Source of the DNA: Granulicella sp. L60
GTDB taxonomy: Bacteria > Acidobacteriota > Terriglobia > Terriglobales > Acidobacteriaceae
Direction of reading: 5' to 3'
Length of the DNA: 64,000 nt
Assembly: GCF_009765825.1 (NCBI RefSeq)
Contig: NZ_LMUR01000018.1
Coordinates: 1,023,704-1,087,703 of the forward strand
The notes under the pieces were generated by a model, which saw nothing but the letters and a program-made list of their open reading frames with translations, made no database searches and was not told the origin of the DNA. This document shows positions 7,998 to 16,965 of the stretch, piece after piece (positions within the stretch are counted from its first letter, which is position 1; the number at the start of each line of letters is the position of its first letter). A program made the position numbers and the translations under genes.

Positions 7998-10900
7998 ATG
8001 ATGCCCCTCCCCAAGGCTCCCTCTCCCCGCCCCGCCCATCTACTCAAAATCGCCCTCGCCTACACCCTCTGCTCCGCCTCCGCCTTCGCCCAGTTCCGCG
8101 CCTCCATCCAGGGCACCGTCACCGACCCCACCGGTGCCGTCATCCCCGGTGCCACCCTCACGCTCACCGACACCGACACCAACCACGTCATTACCGCAAC
8201 CTCCAACACCAGCGGCGTCTATAACTTCAACGCCCTCCCCACCGACCACTTCACCCTCACCGCCGATGCCAAGGGCTTCAAGTCCAACAAGATTCAAGGC
8301 GTCCGCATCATCCCCGACCAGCCCAACGCCGTCAACATCCAGCTTGAGATCGGCGACACCTCCACCACCGTCACCGTCAACGGTGACCAGGTCTCCGCGC
8401 TCGAAACCGAGACCGCCACCACCAGCGGCGTCGTCGACAGCAACCAGATCCAGCACCTCCCCTCCGCCGGTCGTGACGTCTTCCAGCTCGCGCAACTTGC
8501 ACCCGGCGTCTTCGGCGACGGCTCGCAGGGCGCCGCCGGTGGTACGCAGAACCTCCCCGGCACCAGCGGCCCTGGAGGCAGCACCAACAGCTCTGGAATC
8601 TTCCAGACAGAAAACGGTCCCCAGGTCGTCTCCAACGGCTCGCAGAACTCGACCAACGGCATTAGTATCGACGGCATCAGCACCGTCAGCGCCGTATGGG
8701 GCGGAACCTCCGTCATCACGCCTACGGAAGACTCCGTCGGCAGCGTCAAGATCGTCTCCAACTCCTACGACGCAGAGGACGGCCGCTTCACCGGCTCTCA
8801 AATTCAAGTCACATCCAAGAGCGGCACCAACGACTGGCACGGCAGCCTCTTCTTCCGCGCCAACCGCCCTGGCCTCAACGCCTACCAGCGCTACAACAGC
8901 AGCGGTTTCTTCAACACCGGCACACCCGCTGAGCGTGGTCTCACCCGCGACACCCAGCAGTTCAACCAGTACGGCGGCAGCGTCGGCGGTCCCATCTGGA
9001 AGAACAAGGTCTTTGCCTTCTTCGCCTACGAGACCATTCGTAACAACTCCTCCATCACCGCCACCGGCTGGTACGACACCCCCGCCTTCGACGCCCTCGC
9101 GCCCGCTAACAGCATCGCATCCACCTACCTCACCTTCCCTGGCGCAGGCGTCGCCTCTGCCGGTCTCATCAATCAGAACTGCGCCAGCATCGGTCTCCAG
9201 GAGGACGTCAACTGCCACGCCATCGCAGGTCAGGGCCTCAACCTCGGCTCGCCCATCACCACCGGCCTCGGTAAACAGGACCTCACCTGGAAGAGCGCCA
9301 CCAACCCCGGCGTAGGGGGCGGTCTCGCGAACGTAGCCGACATCGCCAACTACACCACCGTCAATCCAACTTCGATCACCGAAGCCCAGTACAACGGACG
9401 CCTGGACTCCGATGTCACCAAAAAGGACCACGCAGCCTTCGCCATCTATTGGGTGCCGGTCAGTACCACCGACTACAACGGCGCCGTGCGTCCCTACAAT
9501 CTCTACCACCACATCGGGATCAACGACGCCTTCTCCGTCATCTGGAATCACATCTTCTCCCCCACTCTCCTAAACGAGGCTCGCGCCAACGCCGCCGGCT
9601 ATCGTTGGAATGAAGTCCTCAGCAATCCGCAGGAGCCCTTCGGCCTGCCCACAGCCACCGTCGATACCTTCGGCACCCTCAACGGCGGTTCACCGGCCTC
9701 CACGTACTACGCCTTCGGAGCACCCGGCCCCAGCAACCTCAACCAGTGGACCTATAGCTACAAGGACGTCGCCACCAAAATCTCCGGCAATCACACCATC
9801 AAGTTCGGCGGCGAGGTCACCCGGCTCTACTACCTCAACAACCAAACTGCCTCAGCCCGGCCCAGCTACAACTTCTACAACATCTGGGACTTCCTCAACG
9901 ACGCCCCGCACACCGAGGCTGGCACCTTCAACCCCCTCACCGGCACCCCCACCACCAACCGCCAGGACAACCGCGAGAACATCTACGGCTTCTTCGCCCA
10001 GGACGACTGGAAGGCTCTTCCCAACCTGACCTTTAACTTCGGTCTCCGCTACTCCTACTTTGGTTCTCTCACCTCCAAGCAGAACAACCTCAGCACCGTC
10101 GTCCTCGGCTCAGGCGCCAGTGCCTTCACCGGCCTCACCATGCGTCGCGGCGGTAGCGTCTGGAGTCCGCAGAAGGGTAACTTCGGCCCCCAGTTCGGCT
10201 TCAACTACAGCCCGCCGCACCTCAATAACCGCGTCGTCATCCGTGGCGGCTACGGACTCAACTACAACCAGGAGGAGATCGCGATCGCCTCCAGCGGAAC
10301 CAATAATCCTCCCGCCATCGTCAACGCCAGCTTCAGCAGTGGAAGCCCTACCAGCATCAACCCCGCCATCGTCTACGCCATCGCGTCCGATCCGCACTCG
10401 CTCCTCGGCTACCCCGCCAACCAGAACGCCATCACTGCCTTCAACAGCGCAAATCTGCCCGTCTCCGGAGGCATCGGCGTCACTGCATTCCCGGCAAATC
10501 TTCCCACCGCCTACACCCAGCACTTCACGCTCGATACCCAGTACGACCTCGGCCATCAGTTCGTCGCGAACGTCGGTTATCAAGGCAGCGTCACCCATCA
10601 CACCATCATCCAGTCCAACGCCTACGTCACCGCCGTGGCCCAGGGGCTGCCCCTCAACCCGCTCATCAACCAGGTAGACTTCTACGGCAACAACGGTGGC
10701 GCGAACAACAACGCCTTTTTGGTCGGGCTAAAGCACGACATGTCCCATCACTTCCAGGCCGAAGCGCAGTTCCAATGGGCCAAGTCCATGGACGACGCCT
10801 CTTCTCCCTTCTACGAAGACCCCTACCCCTACGCCCCGCAGTACGCCCGCGGACGTTCGGACTATAACGTAGGCAAGGCCCTTAAAATCTTCGGCCTCTG

Positions 10901-11495
10901 GCAGCCCGTCATCTTCCACGGAAGCCACGGCTGGGTCGAGAAGGTCGTCGGAGGCTGGTCCGTCAGCGGCATCTTCAACCTTCACTCTGGCTTCCCTTGG
11001 TATCCCGTCGTCAATGTGACAGGCGGCAACCTTTACTATCCCAACAGCGGCTACACCCAGCTCCGTCCCGCCTCCTATAACGGCGGCGCAGGCCACGACA
11101 CCAGCAACGACGCCTTCAAATCCGGCCCCGGCGTAGGTAGCGGCCAGAACAAGAACTTCCCCCTCGCCGGCCCCAACCAGCCCTACTTTACCCTCCCGGC
11201 CTACACCATCGGCTCAGGCATTCCCCAGGCCCCAGGCGTAGCCCGAAACTCCTTAGACGGACCCGGCTACCGCGACGTCGACGCCACCATCACCAAGGCC
11301 TTCGGTCTTCCGAAGCTGCCCATACTTGGCGAAGACGCCAAATTCGAAATCCGCGCCGACGCCTTCAACCTCTTCAACCTTCTTAACTTCAATCCCACCA
11401 GCATCGCCAACGACGTCTCCTCCACTAACTTCGGCCAGGCCCAAAGCGCCCTAGGCGGCCGCGTCATCAACCTCCAAGCCCGCTTCAGTTTCTAG
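7998..11495 (+). CDS. TonB-dependent receptor with carboxypeptidase-regulatory-like domain (receptor 1)
   Basis: Large outer-membrane protein of the acidobacterial CarboxypepD_reg/TonB type, 1165 residues. The start at 7998 follows AAGGA (7982-7986) and gives a clear signal peptide ending about residue 32 (CSASAFAQ). Residues ~36-115 form an Ig-like regulatory domain (IQGTVTDPTGAVIPGATLTL and NTSGVYNFNALPTDHFTL), then a plug-like part (IQHLPSAGRDVFQLAQLAPG), then a long beta-barrel ending in a terminal Phe (INLQARFSF). Substrate unknown; such proteins in Acidobacteria are usually assigned to polysaccharide or peptide uptake. It is monocistronic, and its codons strongly favour C at third positions, unlike receptor 2. 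Confidence 0.9.
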   Translation: MMPLPKAPSPRPAHLLKIALAYTLCSASAFAQFRASIQGTVTDPTGAVIPGATLTLTDTDTNHVITATSNTSGVYNFNALPTDHFTLTADAKGFKSNKIQGVRIIPDQPNAVNIQLEIGDTSTTVTVNGDQVSALETETATTSGVVDSNQIQHLPSAGRDVFQLAQLAPGVFGDGSQGAAGGTQNLPGTSGPGGSTNSSGIFQTENGPQVVSNGSQNSTNGISIDGISTVSAVWGGTSVITPTEDSVGSVKIVSNSYDAEDGRFTGSQIQVTSKSGTNDWHGSLFFRANRPGLNAYQRYNSSGFFNTGTPAERGLTRDTQQFNQYGGSVGGPIWKNKVFAFFAYETIRNNSSITATGWYDTPAFDALAPANSIASTYLTFPGAGVASAGLINQNCASIGLQEDVNCHAIAGQGLNLGSPITTGLGKQDLTWKSATNPGVGGGLANVADIANYTTVNPTSITEAQYNGRLDSDVTKKDHAAFAIYWVPVSTTDYNGAVRPYNLYHHIGINDAFSVIWNHIFSPTLLNEARANAAGYRWNEVLSNPQEPFGLPTATVDTFGTLNGGSPASTYYAFGAPGPSNLNQWTYSYKDVATKISGNHTIKFGGEVTRLYYLNNQTASARPSYNFYNIWDFLNDAPHTEAGTFNPLTGTPTTNRQDNRENIYGFFAQDDWKALPNLTFNFGLRYSYFGSLTSKQNNLSTVVLGSGASAFTGLTMRRGGSVWSPQKGNFGPQFGFNYSPPHLNNRVVIRGGYGLNYNQEEIAIASSGTNNPPAIVNASFSSGSPTSINPAIVYAIASDPHSLLGYPANQNAITAFNSANLPVSGGIGVTAFPANLPTAYTQHFTLDTQYDLGHQFVANVGYQGSVTHHTIIQSNAYVTAVAQGLPLNPLINQVDFYGNNGGANNNAFLVGLKHDMSHHFQAEAQFQWAKSMDDASSPFYEDPYPYAPQYARGRSDYNVGKALKIFGLWQPVIFHGSHGWVEKVVGGWSVSGIFNLHSGFPWYPVVNVTGGNLYYPNSGYTQLRPASYNGGAGHDTSNDAFKSGPGVGSGQNKNFPLAGPNQPYFTLPAYTIGSGIPQAPGVARNSLDGPGYRDVDATITKAFGLPKLPILGEDAKFEIRADAFNLFNLLNFNPTSIANDVSSTNFGQAQSALGGRVINLQARFSF

Positions 11496-11540
11496 GGGCA
11501 TCAATACTTTTCTGAAATAGATCACCTTTCCTGTGCACAA

Positions 11541-11555
11541 GGCAGAAAAACTGCC
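11541..11555 (+). terminator. Short hairpin after receptor 1
   Basis: GGCAG-AAAAA-CTGCC followed by TTCATT, 45 bases after the receptor stop. The stem is only five base pairs and the T-run is weak, so it is a tentative terminator. Confidence 0.3.
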
Positions 11556-11557
11556 TT

Positions 11558-11612
11558 CATTCTGAGCGAAGCGAAGAACCCTATACTTTTTCTCGAAGTG
11601 CTTTGCTCTCCA
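11558..11612 (-). repeat. Dispersed repeat family R2, copy A (inverted)
   Basis: On the minus strand it reads GGGTTCTTCGCTTCGCTCAG followed by AATG, preceded by an A-rich stretch and a GGAGAGCAAAGCACTTCGAGA segment resembling the upstream part of the other copies (12301-12354, 59101-59169). It lies between convergent receptor 1 and rlmH. Confidence 0.75.
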
Positions 11613-11665
11613 CCATGGGAGAACAATACTTCTAAGACGCGCTGTCAACCTCCCATTGGTTGGGT

Positions 11666-12121
11666 TTAGTGTCCAGAGTGGTAGGGATGGTTGGCCAGGA
11701 TGGTGAGGGTGCGGTAGACCTGCTCGGCCAGGACGACGCGGGCTAACTGGTGCGGCAGCGTGATGCGGCCAAGGGAGAACAGAAGGCTGGCGCGCTGGCG
11801 GGCGGTGGGGGACCAGCCGTCCGCAGGGCCGATGGCGAGGACGAGACGCTGCGCGCCGCCGTCGCGTATGCGGCCTATGTGAGCAGCGAACTCTTCGGAG
11901 GAGTACTGCTGGCCTCGGCTGTCGAGCAGGACAGAGTAAGCGGGGATGCGACCGGGACTGCGGTCGAGCCAGTCGAGCAGAGCGACTTCGGTCTCGAAGA
12001 GCTGGGAGTCGCAGGGGGCGTAGTGGCCGATGCGGTCGATGTAGTCGGCGAGGAGGCGGTCGGTCGGCTCAGACTTGCTGCGGGAGCGGCGAGGGAGAAT
12101 AGAGGTGAGGGTGATCTTCAT
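11666..12121 (-). CDS. rlmH: 23S rRNA (pseudouridine1915-N3)-methyltransferase RlmH
   Basis: SPOUT-class methyltransferase acting on helix 69 of 23S rRNA in assembled ribosomes. The 151-residue product has the typical N-terminus MKITLTSI, the knot segment LVLAIGPADGWS (family: FxIGGxxG) and the strongly conserved C-terminal end RVVLAEQVYRTLTILANHPYH. The glycine pattern IGPADG differs a little from the usual IGGAxG, so substrate binding may vary slightly. Length normal (about 155). It is the last gene of the minus-strand run that starts with iscR and is separated from rsfS by about 310 bases containing repeat R2. Confidence 0.9.
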   Translation of the reverse strand: MKITLTSILPRRSRSKSEPTDRLLADYIDRIGHYAPCDSQLFETEVALLDWLDRSPGRIPAYSVLLDSRGQQYSSEEFAAHIGRIRDGGAQRLVLAIGPADGWSPTARQRASLLFSLGRITLPHQLARVVLAEQVYRTLTILANHPYHSGH

Positions 12122-12432
12122 CGGCTCTGTAGTTTGGCTCGTCGACGCTTAGTTTCGCTATGGGAAATCGATTTGCTCACGCTTCGTGCGTCGGCAGCGG
12201 ACGAGAAGGCCCCCAGGGGCCAAAGCCCAGATCTGGCGAGAGAGACCCAAGGCTAAAGCCATGGGTCCTTGAAGCTAGAGTATCTTCCTCAATAATGTAG
12301 AGCGAGGCGCTTTGAGAAAAACACAGGGGTTCTTCGCTTTGCTCAGAATGACGATAATTTCTACTTTAGAACAACAGCTAAAATTCTCTAGAAGCCTTAA
12401 AGCTTGAGGCTACCGGTGCGATTTGAGAAGAT
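12122..12432. other. Intergenic spacer rlmH-rsfS
   Basis: About 310 bases without a gene. The part nearest rsfS holds repeat R2 copy B (12301-12354). Nothing else recognisable was seen. Confidence 0.6.
12301..12354 (+). repeat. Dispersed repeat family R2, copy B
   Basis: Contains AGCGAGGCGCTTTGAGAAAA, then ACACAGGGGTTCTTCGC and TTTGCTCAGAATGACGA. Closely similar to 59101-59169 and, inverted, to 11558-11612. Confidence 0.8.
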
Positions 12433-13056
12433 CTACTTCTTTTTGGCAACGGCCTTTTTTGTAGTTTTGGCAGGATTTTTTTTGGCAGCGGTCTTTTTCG
12501 CTGGGGCCTTTGCAGCTGGCTTGGTTGCGGCTGCTTTCTTCGCGGTGGGCTTTGCGCGTGCAGCCTTCTTCGACGCCGCGGCTTTGATGGGGACGACCTT
12601 TTTGCTGACGGCCTTCTTGGCAGTTGTGGCCTTTAGAGCGTCGGCCTTTGGAGCCTTGGCGCGGGTGCTGGTGATGCGTGCCTTCAGGTCGGCGTTCAAC
12701 TCTTCTACGCTGATGGTGGTTGCGGATTTGCGCAGACGCTCGAGGCCGTAGAAGGCGCGCTTTTCGGCGGAGAAGACGTGGACGATGAAGTCGACGTAGT
12801 CCATGAGGATCCACTCGCCCTGGCGGCGACCTTCAACGGAGTTGGGATAAACGCCGAACTCGCGCTTGAGGCGGATCTCGATCTCGTCCGTGATGGCGAC
12901 GTTCTGGCGGTCGTTGGTTCCGTTGCAGATGAGGAAGTAGTCGGTGAGGCCGCTCTCGGCAGGATCGAGCGCGAGGATGCGGATGTCTTCAGCCTTCTTG
13001 TCTTCGCAGGCGGCGGCGGCGGCGAGCAGCAGCTGGTTCGTTTCAATTGTGGGCAT
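12433..13056 (-). CDS. rsfS: Ribosome silencing factor RsfS with histone-H1-like tail
   Basis: RsfS (RsfA/YbeB/Iojap) binds ribosomal protein uL14 and blocks subunit joining in starvation. Residues ~5-112 are the family domain (DIRILALDPAESGLTDYFLI, then NSVEGRRQGEWILMDYVDFI and VHVFSAEKRAFYGLERL). Start at 13056 because AAGGAG lies 4-5 bases upstream; the longer frame to 13131 lacks homology. Residues ~131-207 form a low-complexity Lys/Ala/Pro tail (repeats such as AAKKTAAKK) resembling histone H1 or the tails of some bacterial nucleoid proteins, which is not part of normal RsfS (about 105-120 residues). A similar tail occurs on the response regulator at 61967-62662. nadD, its usual neighbour, lies one gene upstream. 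Confidence 0.92.
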   Translation of the reverse strand: MPTIETNQLLLAAAAACEDKKAEDIRILALDPAESGLTDYFLICNGTNDRQNVAITDEIEIRLKREFGVYPNSVEGRRQGEWILMDYVDFIVHVFSAEKRAFYGLERLRKSATTISVEELNADLKARITSTRAKAPKADALKATTAKKAVSKKVVPIKAAASKKAARAKPTAKKAAATKPAAKAPAKKTAAKKNPAKTTKKAVAKKK

Positions 13057-13155
13057 GAGACTCCTTGGAGTTCCATGGTAGCGGGTTGTGCGGCTGGAAG
13101 CCAGCTTATGTGTGGCGCAGGTAGGACGCAATCTGGAAAATACTGGCGCGCTCGG

Positions 13156-14544
13156 CTACTTTTTTTCGAGGTGGAGCATGATGCGGTGATTTGCCAGTCT
13201 AAGTTCGTCGACGATGACGAAGTAGCGGCTGAAAGACTCGCGGAACAGGTCTTCGGTGATGTGAGCGTAGATGGCGTCGCGGCCGCGGACGAGCTCCTGA
13301 AACATGGTGTCGGTGGGGGGAACCCACTCGAGGATGAGGTGGCGCGTCGTCAGGGTGCTGCACAGGCTGGCGATGCGGCCCATGGGGATCTGGCTGCGTA
13401 GTAGCAGATGATGCAAGACCGCGAGCATCAGGACGGTATCGAAGTGACCGGTGCATCGGCTGAGGAACGAGGCGTTCTCGCGGTTCTCCCATCCAGCTGC
13501 GGGGGTGGGATGGGAGAGATCGACGCACAGCGGGAGGATATTTTTGCCGGTCTCTTTTGCAGAGGAGCAGAGACGGTCGATGGCCTGCAGATCGGTGTCG
13601 ATGGAGACGACTTCGGCTCCTGCATCGGCGGCGAGGTTGGAGTAGACGCCTGTATTGGAGCCTACATCGAGGACGTGGGTGGGCCGGGCGTTCAGCAGCG
13701 CGCGAGTGACGAAACCTCGTTTGCGTTTGTGGTCGTCTTCGTCGTAATGAGTTGCGGTGTGGGCATAGTCCGACCATGTAGAGGAGCGTTGGGCGGGGGT
13801 CACCTTGCGCATCTGCAACAGGAGATTTTTGAACGTCTTCTGGAGGATGTGCCTGGCGAGTTCGGGTTCCACGGAACGAGTGGCAATGGTGCCGCCCTTG
13901 AGCTTTTTGCTGCCTGCGAGCACGGACGGGAGGGTGACTGCGGAGAGAGCAGGTTGCTGCAGCCTAGCGACCAGGGGAAGCGCGGCGTAGATGTCTTCGG
14001 GCTCGTAGCCGTCGCGGCGGATGATGGCTGCCTGCAGGGGCCAACCGAGTCGCGAGTGGGCGAGCATGGGCAGGAGAAACGTCCGGACAAACTGGCCGTA
14101 GGCGATCCAGATGGGCCGGTTGGGGTCGGCTCGTTCGATGGAGAGAACGTCGACGAAGATTGGCCGCGCACCTTGAAAGAGGACGTTCAGCGGGGTGGCG
14201 TCTTTCAGGATCCAGCCTTGCTGGAGGAGCTCGCTGCAGAGATTCAGCGTGAGTTCGGCGGCGGCGAGCCAGAGTGCGGGCGACCACTCCCAAGGGAAGG
14301 ATTGAAAGGAGATGCGAGGGTGGCGCAGGACGAGCGTCTCTGCTCCGGCGGGGGATACGATCTCGCTGGCTACGAGGCGGCCTTGTGCGACGAGCTCGTT
14401 GGCCAGAGGAGTTGCGAGGAAAGCGAGGATGTCCTGATCGAAGGGCGCATGAATGCTGCGATAGGCGCCGTCAGAGCGAAGTTCGACACTGCCCGCGGGG
14501 TCGCGAAAGGTGGTGAGAGGCGGGAAGGTCAGGAGCTCGGCCAT
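13156..14544 (-). CDS. Class I SAM-dependent methyltransferase with N-terminal kinase-like region
   Basis: A 462-residue two-part protein. The C-terminal half has a Rossmann methyltransferase core: motif I VLDVGSNTGVYSNLAADAGA near residue 290, an acidic end of strand 2 (VVSIDTD), and MLAVLHHLLL after the third segment. The N-terminal ~200 residues contain GWILKDATPLNVLFQGARP and FVDVLSIERADPNRPIWIAY, resembling the catalytic-loop and metal-loop region of kinase-fold proteins. I associate the overall arrangement with NoeA-type (nodulation-related) methyltransferases, from memory and unverified. It sits between nadD and rsfS, which are normally adjacent, with gaps of 132 and 99 bases, suggesting an inserted gene. 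Substrate unknown; glycan or lipid modification is possible. Confidence 0.75.
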   Translation of the reverse strand: MAELLTFPPLTTFRDPAGSVELRSDGAYRSIHAPFDQDILAFLATPLANELVAQGRLVASEIVSPAGAETLVLRHPRISFQSFPWEWSPALWLAAAELTLNLCSELLQQGWILKDATPLNVLFQGARPIFVDVLSIERADPNRPIWIAYGQFVRTFLLPMLAHSRLGWPLQAAIIRRDGYEPEDIYAALPLVARLQQPALSAVTLPSVLAGSKKLKGGTIATRSVEPELARHILQKTFKNLLLQMRKVTPAQRSSTWSDYAHTATHYDEDDHKRKRGFVTRALLNARPTHVLDVGSNTGVYSNLAADAGAEVVSIDTDLQAIDRLCSSAKETGKNILPLCVDLSHPTPAAGWENRENASFLSRCTGHFDTVLMLAVLHHLLLRSQIPMGRIASLCSTLTTRHLILEWVPPTDTMFQELVRGRDAIYAHITEDLFRESFSRYFVIVDELRLANHRIMLHLEKK

Positions 14545-14676
14545 AGAGAGAGTTGCGGTGGAGGAAAGGTTGCCACACCACCGGTGTCTCGGCGATGCAG
14601 GAGGAAGATCTGAACTATTAGCAAGTCATATAGACCACGGCGCGGATTGAAAAGTTTCATATCAGACCCAGATTTC

Positions 14677-15303
14677 TCACTCAGATCTCTCAGGATGTGA
14701 AGGCGGACGGTACAGCCTGTGTATGTGGATGTACTGCGATATGGCGGCCGGCAGCAGATCGTCGCAGGGGTCGCCCGCTTCGAGACGCTGTCGGAGATCG
14801 GTTGATGCCACATCTTCGTGAATGGTCTCGAGCATACGGACGCGGCTGAGCTGTGAGGGGGTGAGGTGCAAGTCGTCGAGGCTGTCGAGTGAGAAACCGG
14901 GACGGCTGACGACGATCCACTCCGCGAGTTCGAGCAGGCGTTCGGACTGATGCCAGCGGGGCATGCCGAGGAAGCTGTCCGCGCCGACGAGATTGAAGAG
15001 CCTGGCTTCGGGCATCTGCTGGCGCAACGCGGCAAGGGTGTCGACGGTGTAGTTCGGGGTGCCGTCGGGGTGTGGCGCGTCGAGCGTGGAGACGGTGAAG
15101 CGAGCGTCGGAAGCGCAGGCGAGTTGCACCATGGCGAGGCGGTCGGCGAATGGGGCCATTGCGCCGTCGGGCTTCAGCGGCTGACGGCCTGCGGGAGTGA
15201 ATAGCACGGTGTCCAGATGAAAGGCGTTCGCGGCCGCGGTGGCGATGGCGATGTGCCCGAGGTGGGGAGGGTCGAAGGTGCCGCCAAAGAGGGTTACGCG
15301 CAT
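14677..15303 (-). CDS. nadD: Nicotinate-nucleotide adenylyltransferase NadD
   Basis: Adenylates nicotinate mononucleotide in NAD synthesis. The 208-residue product begins MRVTLFGGTFDPPHLGHIAI, the nucleotidyltransferase GGTFDPxHxGH signature; FTPAGRQPLKPD and FNLVGADSFLGMPRW are typical of NadD, and VASTDLRQRL near the end replaces the usual ISSTxIR loop. The last ~12 residues (PPSHPERSE) are an extension. Gap to hscB upstream is 41 bases, so it probably belongs to the same transcript as the isc genes. Confidence 0.95.
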   Translation of the reverse strand: MRVTLFGGTFDPPHLGHIAIATAAANAFHLDTVLFTPAGRQPLKPDGAMAPFADRLAMVQLACASDARFTVSTLDAPHPDGTPNYTVDTLAALRQQMPEARLFNLVGADSFLGMPRWHQSERLLELAEWIVVSRPGFSLDSLDDLHLTPSQLSRVRMLETIHEDVASTDLRQRLEAGDPCDDLLPAAISQYIHIHRLYRPPSHPERSE

Positions 15304-15344
15304 GGGATATTGTCTCGCATGGCTTCCGATGCGATAGCGTGCAT

Positions 15345-15956
15345 CTACAGGCCCAGCGCCTCGTTCACGTCGCGGACGAGATTACGCAGATAGCTTCGCT
15401 TGTTCAGCAGCGTCACCATTGCCTCCTTCGCCCTGGTCTTTGCGGCCTCGTCGTCTGCATCGACGCCGGCGTCCCAGGCGGACCAGAGTACTTCGAGCTG
15501 TGCCTGCGTTTCGACCATCTTTGCGTCGAAGGCGTCCTTGGCGGTCATGAGGTCGCGCCTCAGCTCGGGCTCATCCTCGCCCATCTGCTTGGCTGCGCGC
15601 ATCTCCTGCAGCTGCATGTTCAACTCAAAAACCTCCTCAAGCAGCTCGGGGGGGACGATCTGTTTTTTCTGCTCTCCTGAGGCGCGGGCCGCATCGGTCG
15701 CGGACTTTGACTGCTCCTCGAGCTCTACGCCTTCGAGTGTAAGGAGATATTGGGTTCGCGAGATCGCATCTTTCAGAGTGCGATAGGCGTCGTTGAGCAG
15801 TGAGCTTTGAGCGAGAGCGGCCTCCTGCTCCGCCATCGGCTTGGATGCGAAGCGGTCCGGATGGAGCTTGCGGCTCATCGTGTAGAACTGCTTCTCCAAC
15901 GCCACAACATCCAGCGTCAGTTTGCGTGGGAGATTGAAAAAAGAAAAGTAATCCAT
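15345..15956 (-). CDS. hscB: HscB-type J-domain co-chaperone for Fe-S assembly
   Basis: Recruits HscA (Hsp70) to the IscU scaffold. The 203-residue product has an N-terminal J domain (DYFSFFNLPRKLTLD, then FYTMSRKLHPDRFASKP with the essential HPD) and a C-terminal helical domain (LLEEVFELNMQLQEMR) corresponding to the HscB IscU-binding region. Length is slightly above E. coli HscB (171). Context (iscU, iscS and iscR a few genes upstream on the same strand) supports the role. hscA and ferredoxin genes are not in the window. Confidence 0.9.
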   Translation of the reverse strand: MDYFSFFNLPRKLTLDVVALEKQFYTMSRKLHPDRFASKPMAEQEAALAQSSLLNDAYRTLKDAISRTQYLLTLEGVELEEQSKSATDAARASGEQKKQIVPPELLEEVFELNMQLQEMRAAKQMGEDEPELRRDLMTAKDAFDAKMVETQAQLEVLWSAWDAGVDADDEAAKTRAKEAMVTLLNKRSYLRNLVRDVNEALGL

Positions 15957-15982
15957 CGGTTTTATTCTAGGCTTTCATGCGT

Positions 15983-16324
15983 CTAGAAGGGACCATTCGT
16001 CGCGACGTGTGCAATCACGGCCTCGAGGGGCGCGGTCTGTTTTTTATATGCGGCCAGAATGCAGGTCTTGTCGGTTCCGCAGCGATTGCGGACTGCAGGG
16101 AAGGACTGCTGCGAGTCGCCGAGGTCGCCTCGCTGGCCCATACCGACAAACTGGATCGCAATCTCGAAGTAAGCGGTCATGCGTGCGTCGGCTTGCAGAA
16201 GCGTGGGAGTACGGCAGATGGTTTTTTCGGTGGGATTGGCTGCTTTCGCGCAGTCGATCGGTGAGGCCGCGTGCGCAGTGAGAGAGGCTACAGCCAACGC
16301 CGATGTCAGGTGAACTTTCATCAC
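15983..16324 (-). CDS. Exported LprI-like (DUF1311) protein
   Basis: A 113-residue protein with a signal peptide (cleavage probably after TAHAA near residue 20) followed by IDCAKAANPTEKTICRTPTL and LLQADARMTAYFEIA, the cysteine pattern of the DUF1311/LprI N-terminal family; a second cysteine pair occurs at RCGTDKTC. Four cysteines in the mature part suggest two disulfides in the periplasm. Some family members inhibit lysozyme, but the function here is not shown. It lies between hscB (26 bases) and the iscA-like gene (33 bases), an odd place for an exported protein. The start may be the second Met (16321). Confidence 0.75.
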   Translation of the reverse strand: MMKVHLTSALAVASLTAHAASPIDCAKAANPTEKTICRTPTLLQADARMTAYFEIAIQFVGMGQRGDLGDSQQSFPAVRNRCGTDKTCILAAYKKQTAPLEAVIAHVATNGPF

Positions 16325-16357
16325 GCTTGCATGAGCCGCCTCGGTCGCCGGATGGAG

Positions 16358-16858
16358 TTATGCGGTGAAGCTGGACCCACATCCGCAGCTCTTGGTGGAG
16401 TTGGGATTGATGAAGTTGAAGCCCTGGCGCATCAGCGTCTCTTCGAAGTCCAGCACCATTCCATGTAGATAGATGAAGCTTTTAGGATCGACGAACAGGC
16501 GGATGGGCGCACCGTTTGTGGGATCGCCTACGGTCGTCATTCCGGAGCCGAAGGAGTAGACGCGATCACGCTCGCGTGGCTGGGTGTCGAAGCGGATGTT
16601 GTAGCTCAGTCCGGAGCAGCCGCCTCCCTGAATGCCAACACGGAGGCCGCCCTGATCAGGCGAGACGTTCTCCTTCGCCATAGCGATGCGTATCCGCTTG
16701 AGCGCCTTGTCGGTGATCTGAATTCCCTTCTTTCCTGGCTCCTGATCTTCGGCGGTGAGCACATTCATTCCGGCAAGCGGGTCTTTCTTCTCACCGGAGA
16801 CAGCAGCAGCGTGGGCTGCCTCCATCTCTGCCGCGGTTTGTAGGGTGACCATCGCCAT
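16358..16858 (-). CDS. A-type Fe-S carrier (IscA/ErpA/HesB family)
   Basis: Small Fe-S carrier. The core (residues ~45-166) has the three conserved cysteines: C81 in GGGCSGLSY and C158/C160 in SCGCGSSF, plus GLRVGIQGG and FEETLMRQGFNFINPN. The 40-45 residue N-terminal part (MAMVTLQTAAEMEAAHAAAV and following) is an extension beyond the usual ~107-120 residues. Position downstream of iscU suggests the isc A-type carrier; IscA and ErpA cannot be separated on sequence alone. The second Met (16852) is an alternative start. Confidence 0.9.
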   Translation of the reverse strand: MAMVTLQTAAEMEAAHAAAVSGEKKDPLAGMNVLTAEDQEPGKKGIQITDKALKRIRIAMAKENVSPDQGGLRVGIQGGGCSGLSYNIRFDTQPRERDRVYSFGSGMTTVGDPTNGAPIRLFVDPKSFIYLHGMVLDFEETLMRQGFNFINPNSTKSCGCGSSFTA

Positions 16859-16965
16859 ATCGCCGTCCTTACCTTCAATACAACGTCATCAATACAATAC
16901 GGTAGCGACGCGACTGATTCATGCGCCGCTACCGTTGTCTCTAACTCATGCTGCCGCTCTGAAGC

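Noticed and set aside
8040-9551. Antisense open frame opposite receptor 1, rich in Gly/Val/Asp
   Set aside because: Composition mirrors the C-rich sense codons and shows no domain.
12404-12751. Hydrophobic plus-strand frame that looks like a membrane protein (FFLA-rich)
   Set aside because: It is the reverse reading of the Lys/Ala (AAG/GCC) tail of RsfS, which turns into Phe/Leu/Ala codons; the same effect appears at 61986-62306 opposite the response-regulator tail.
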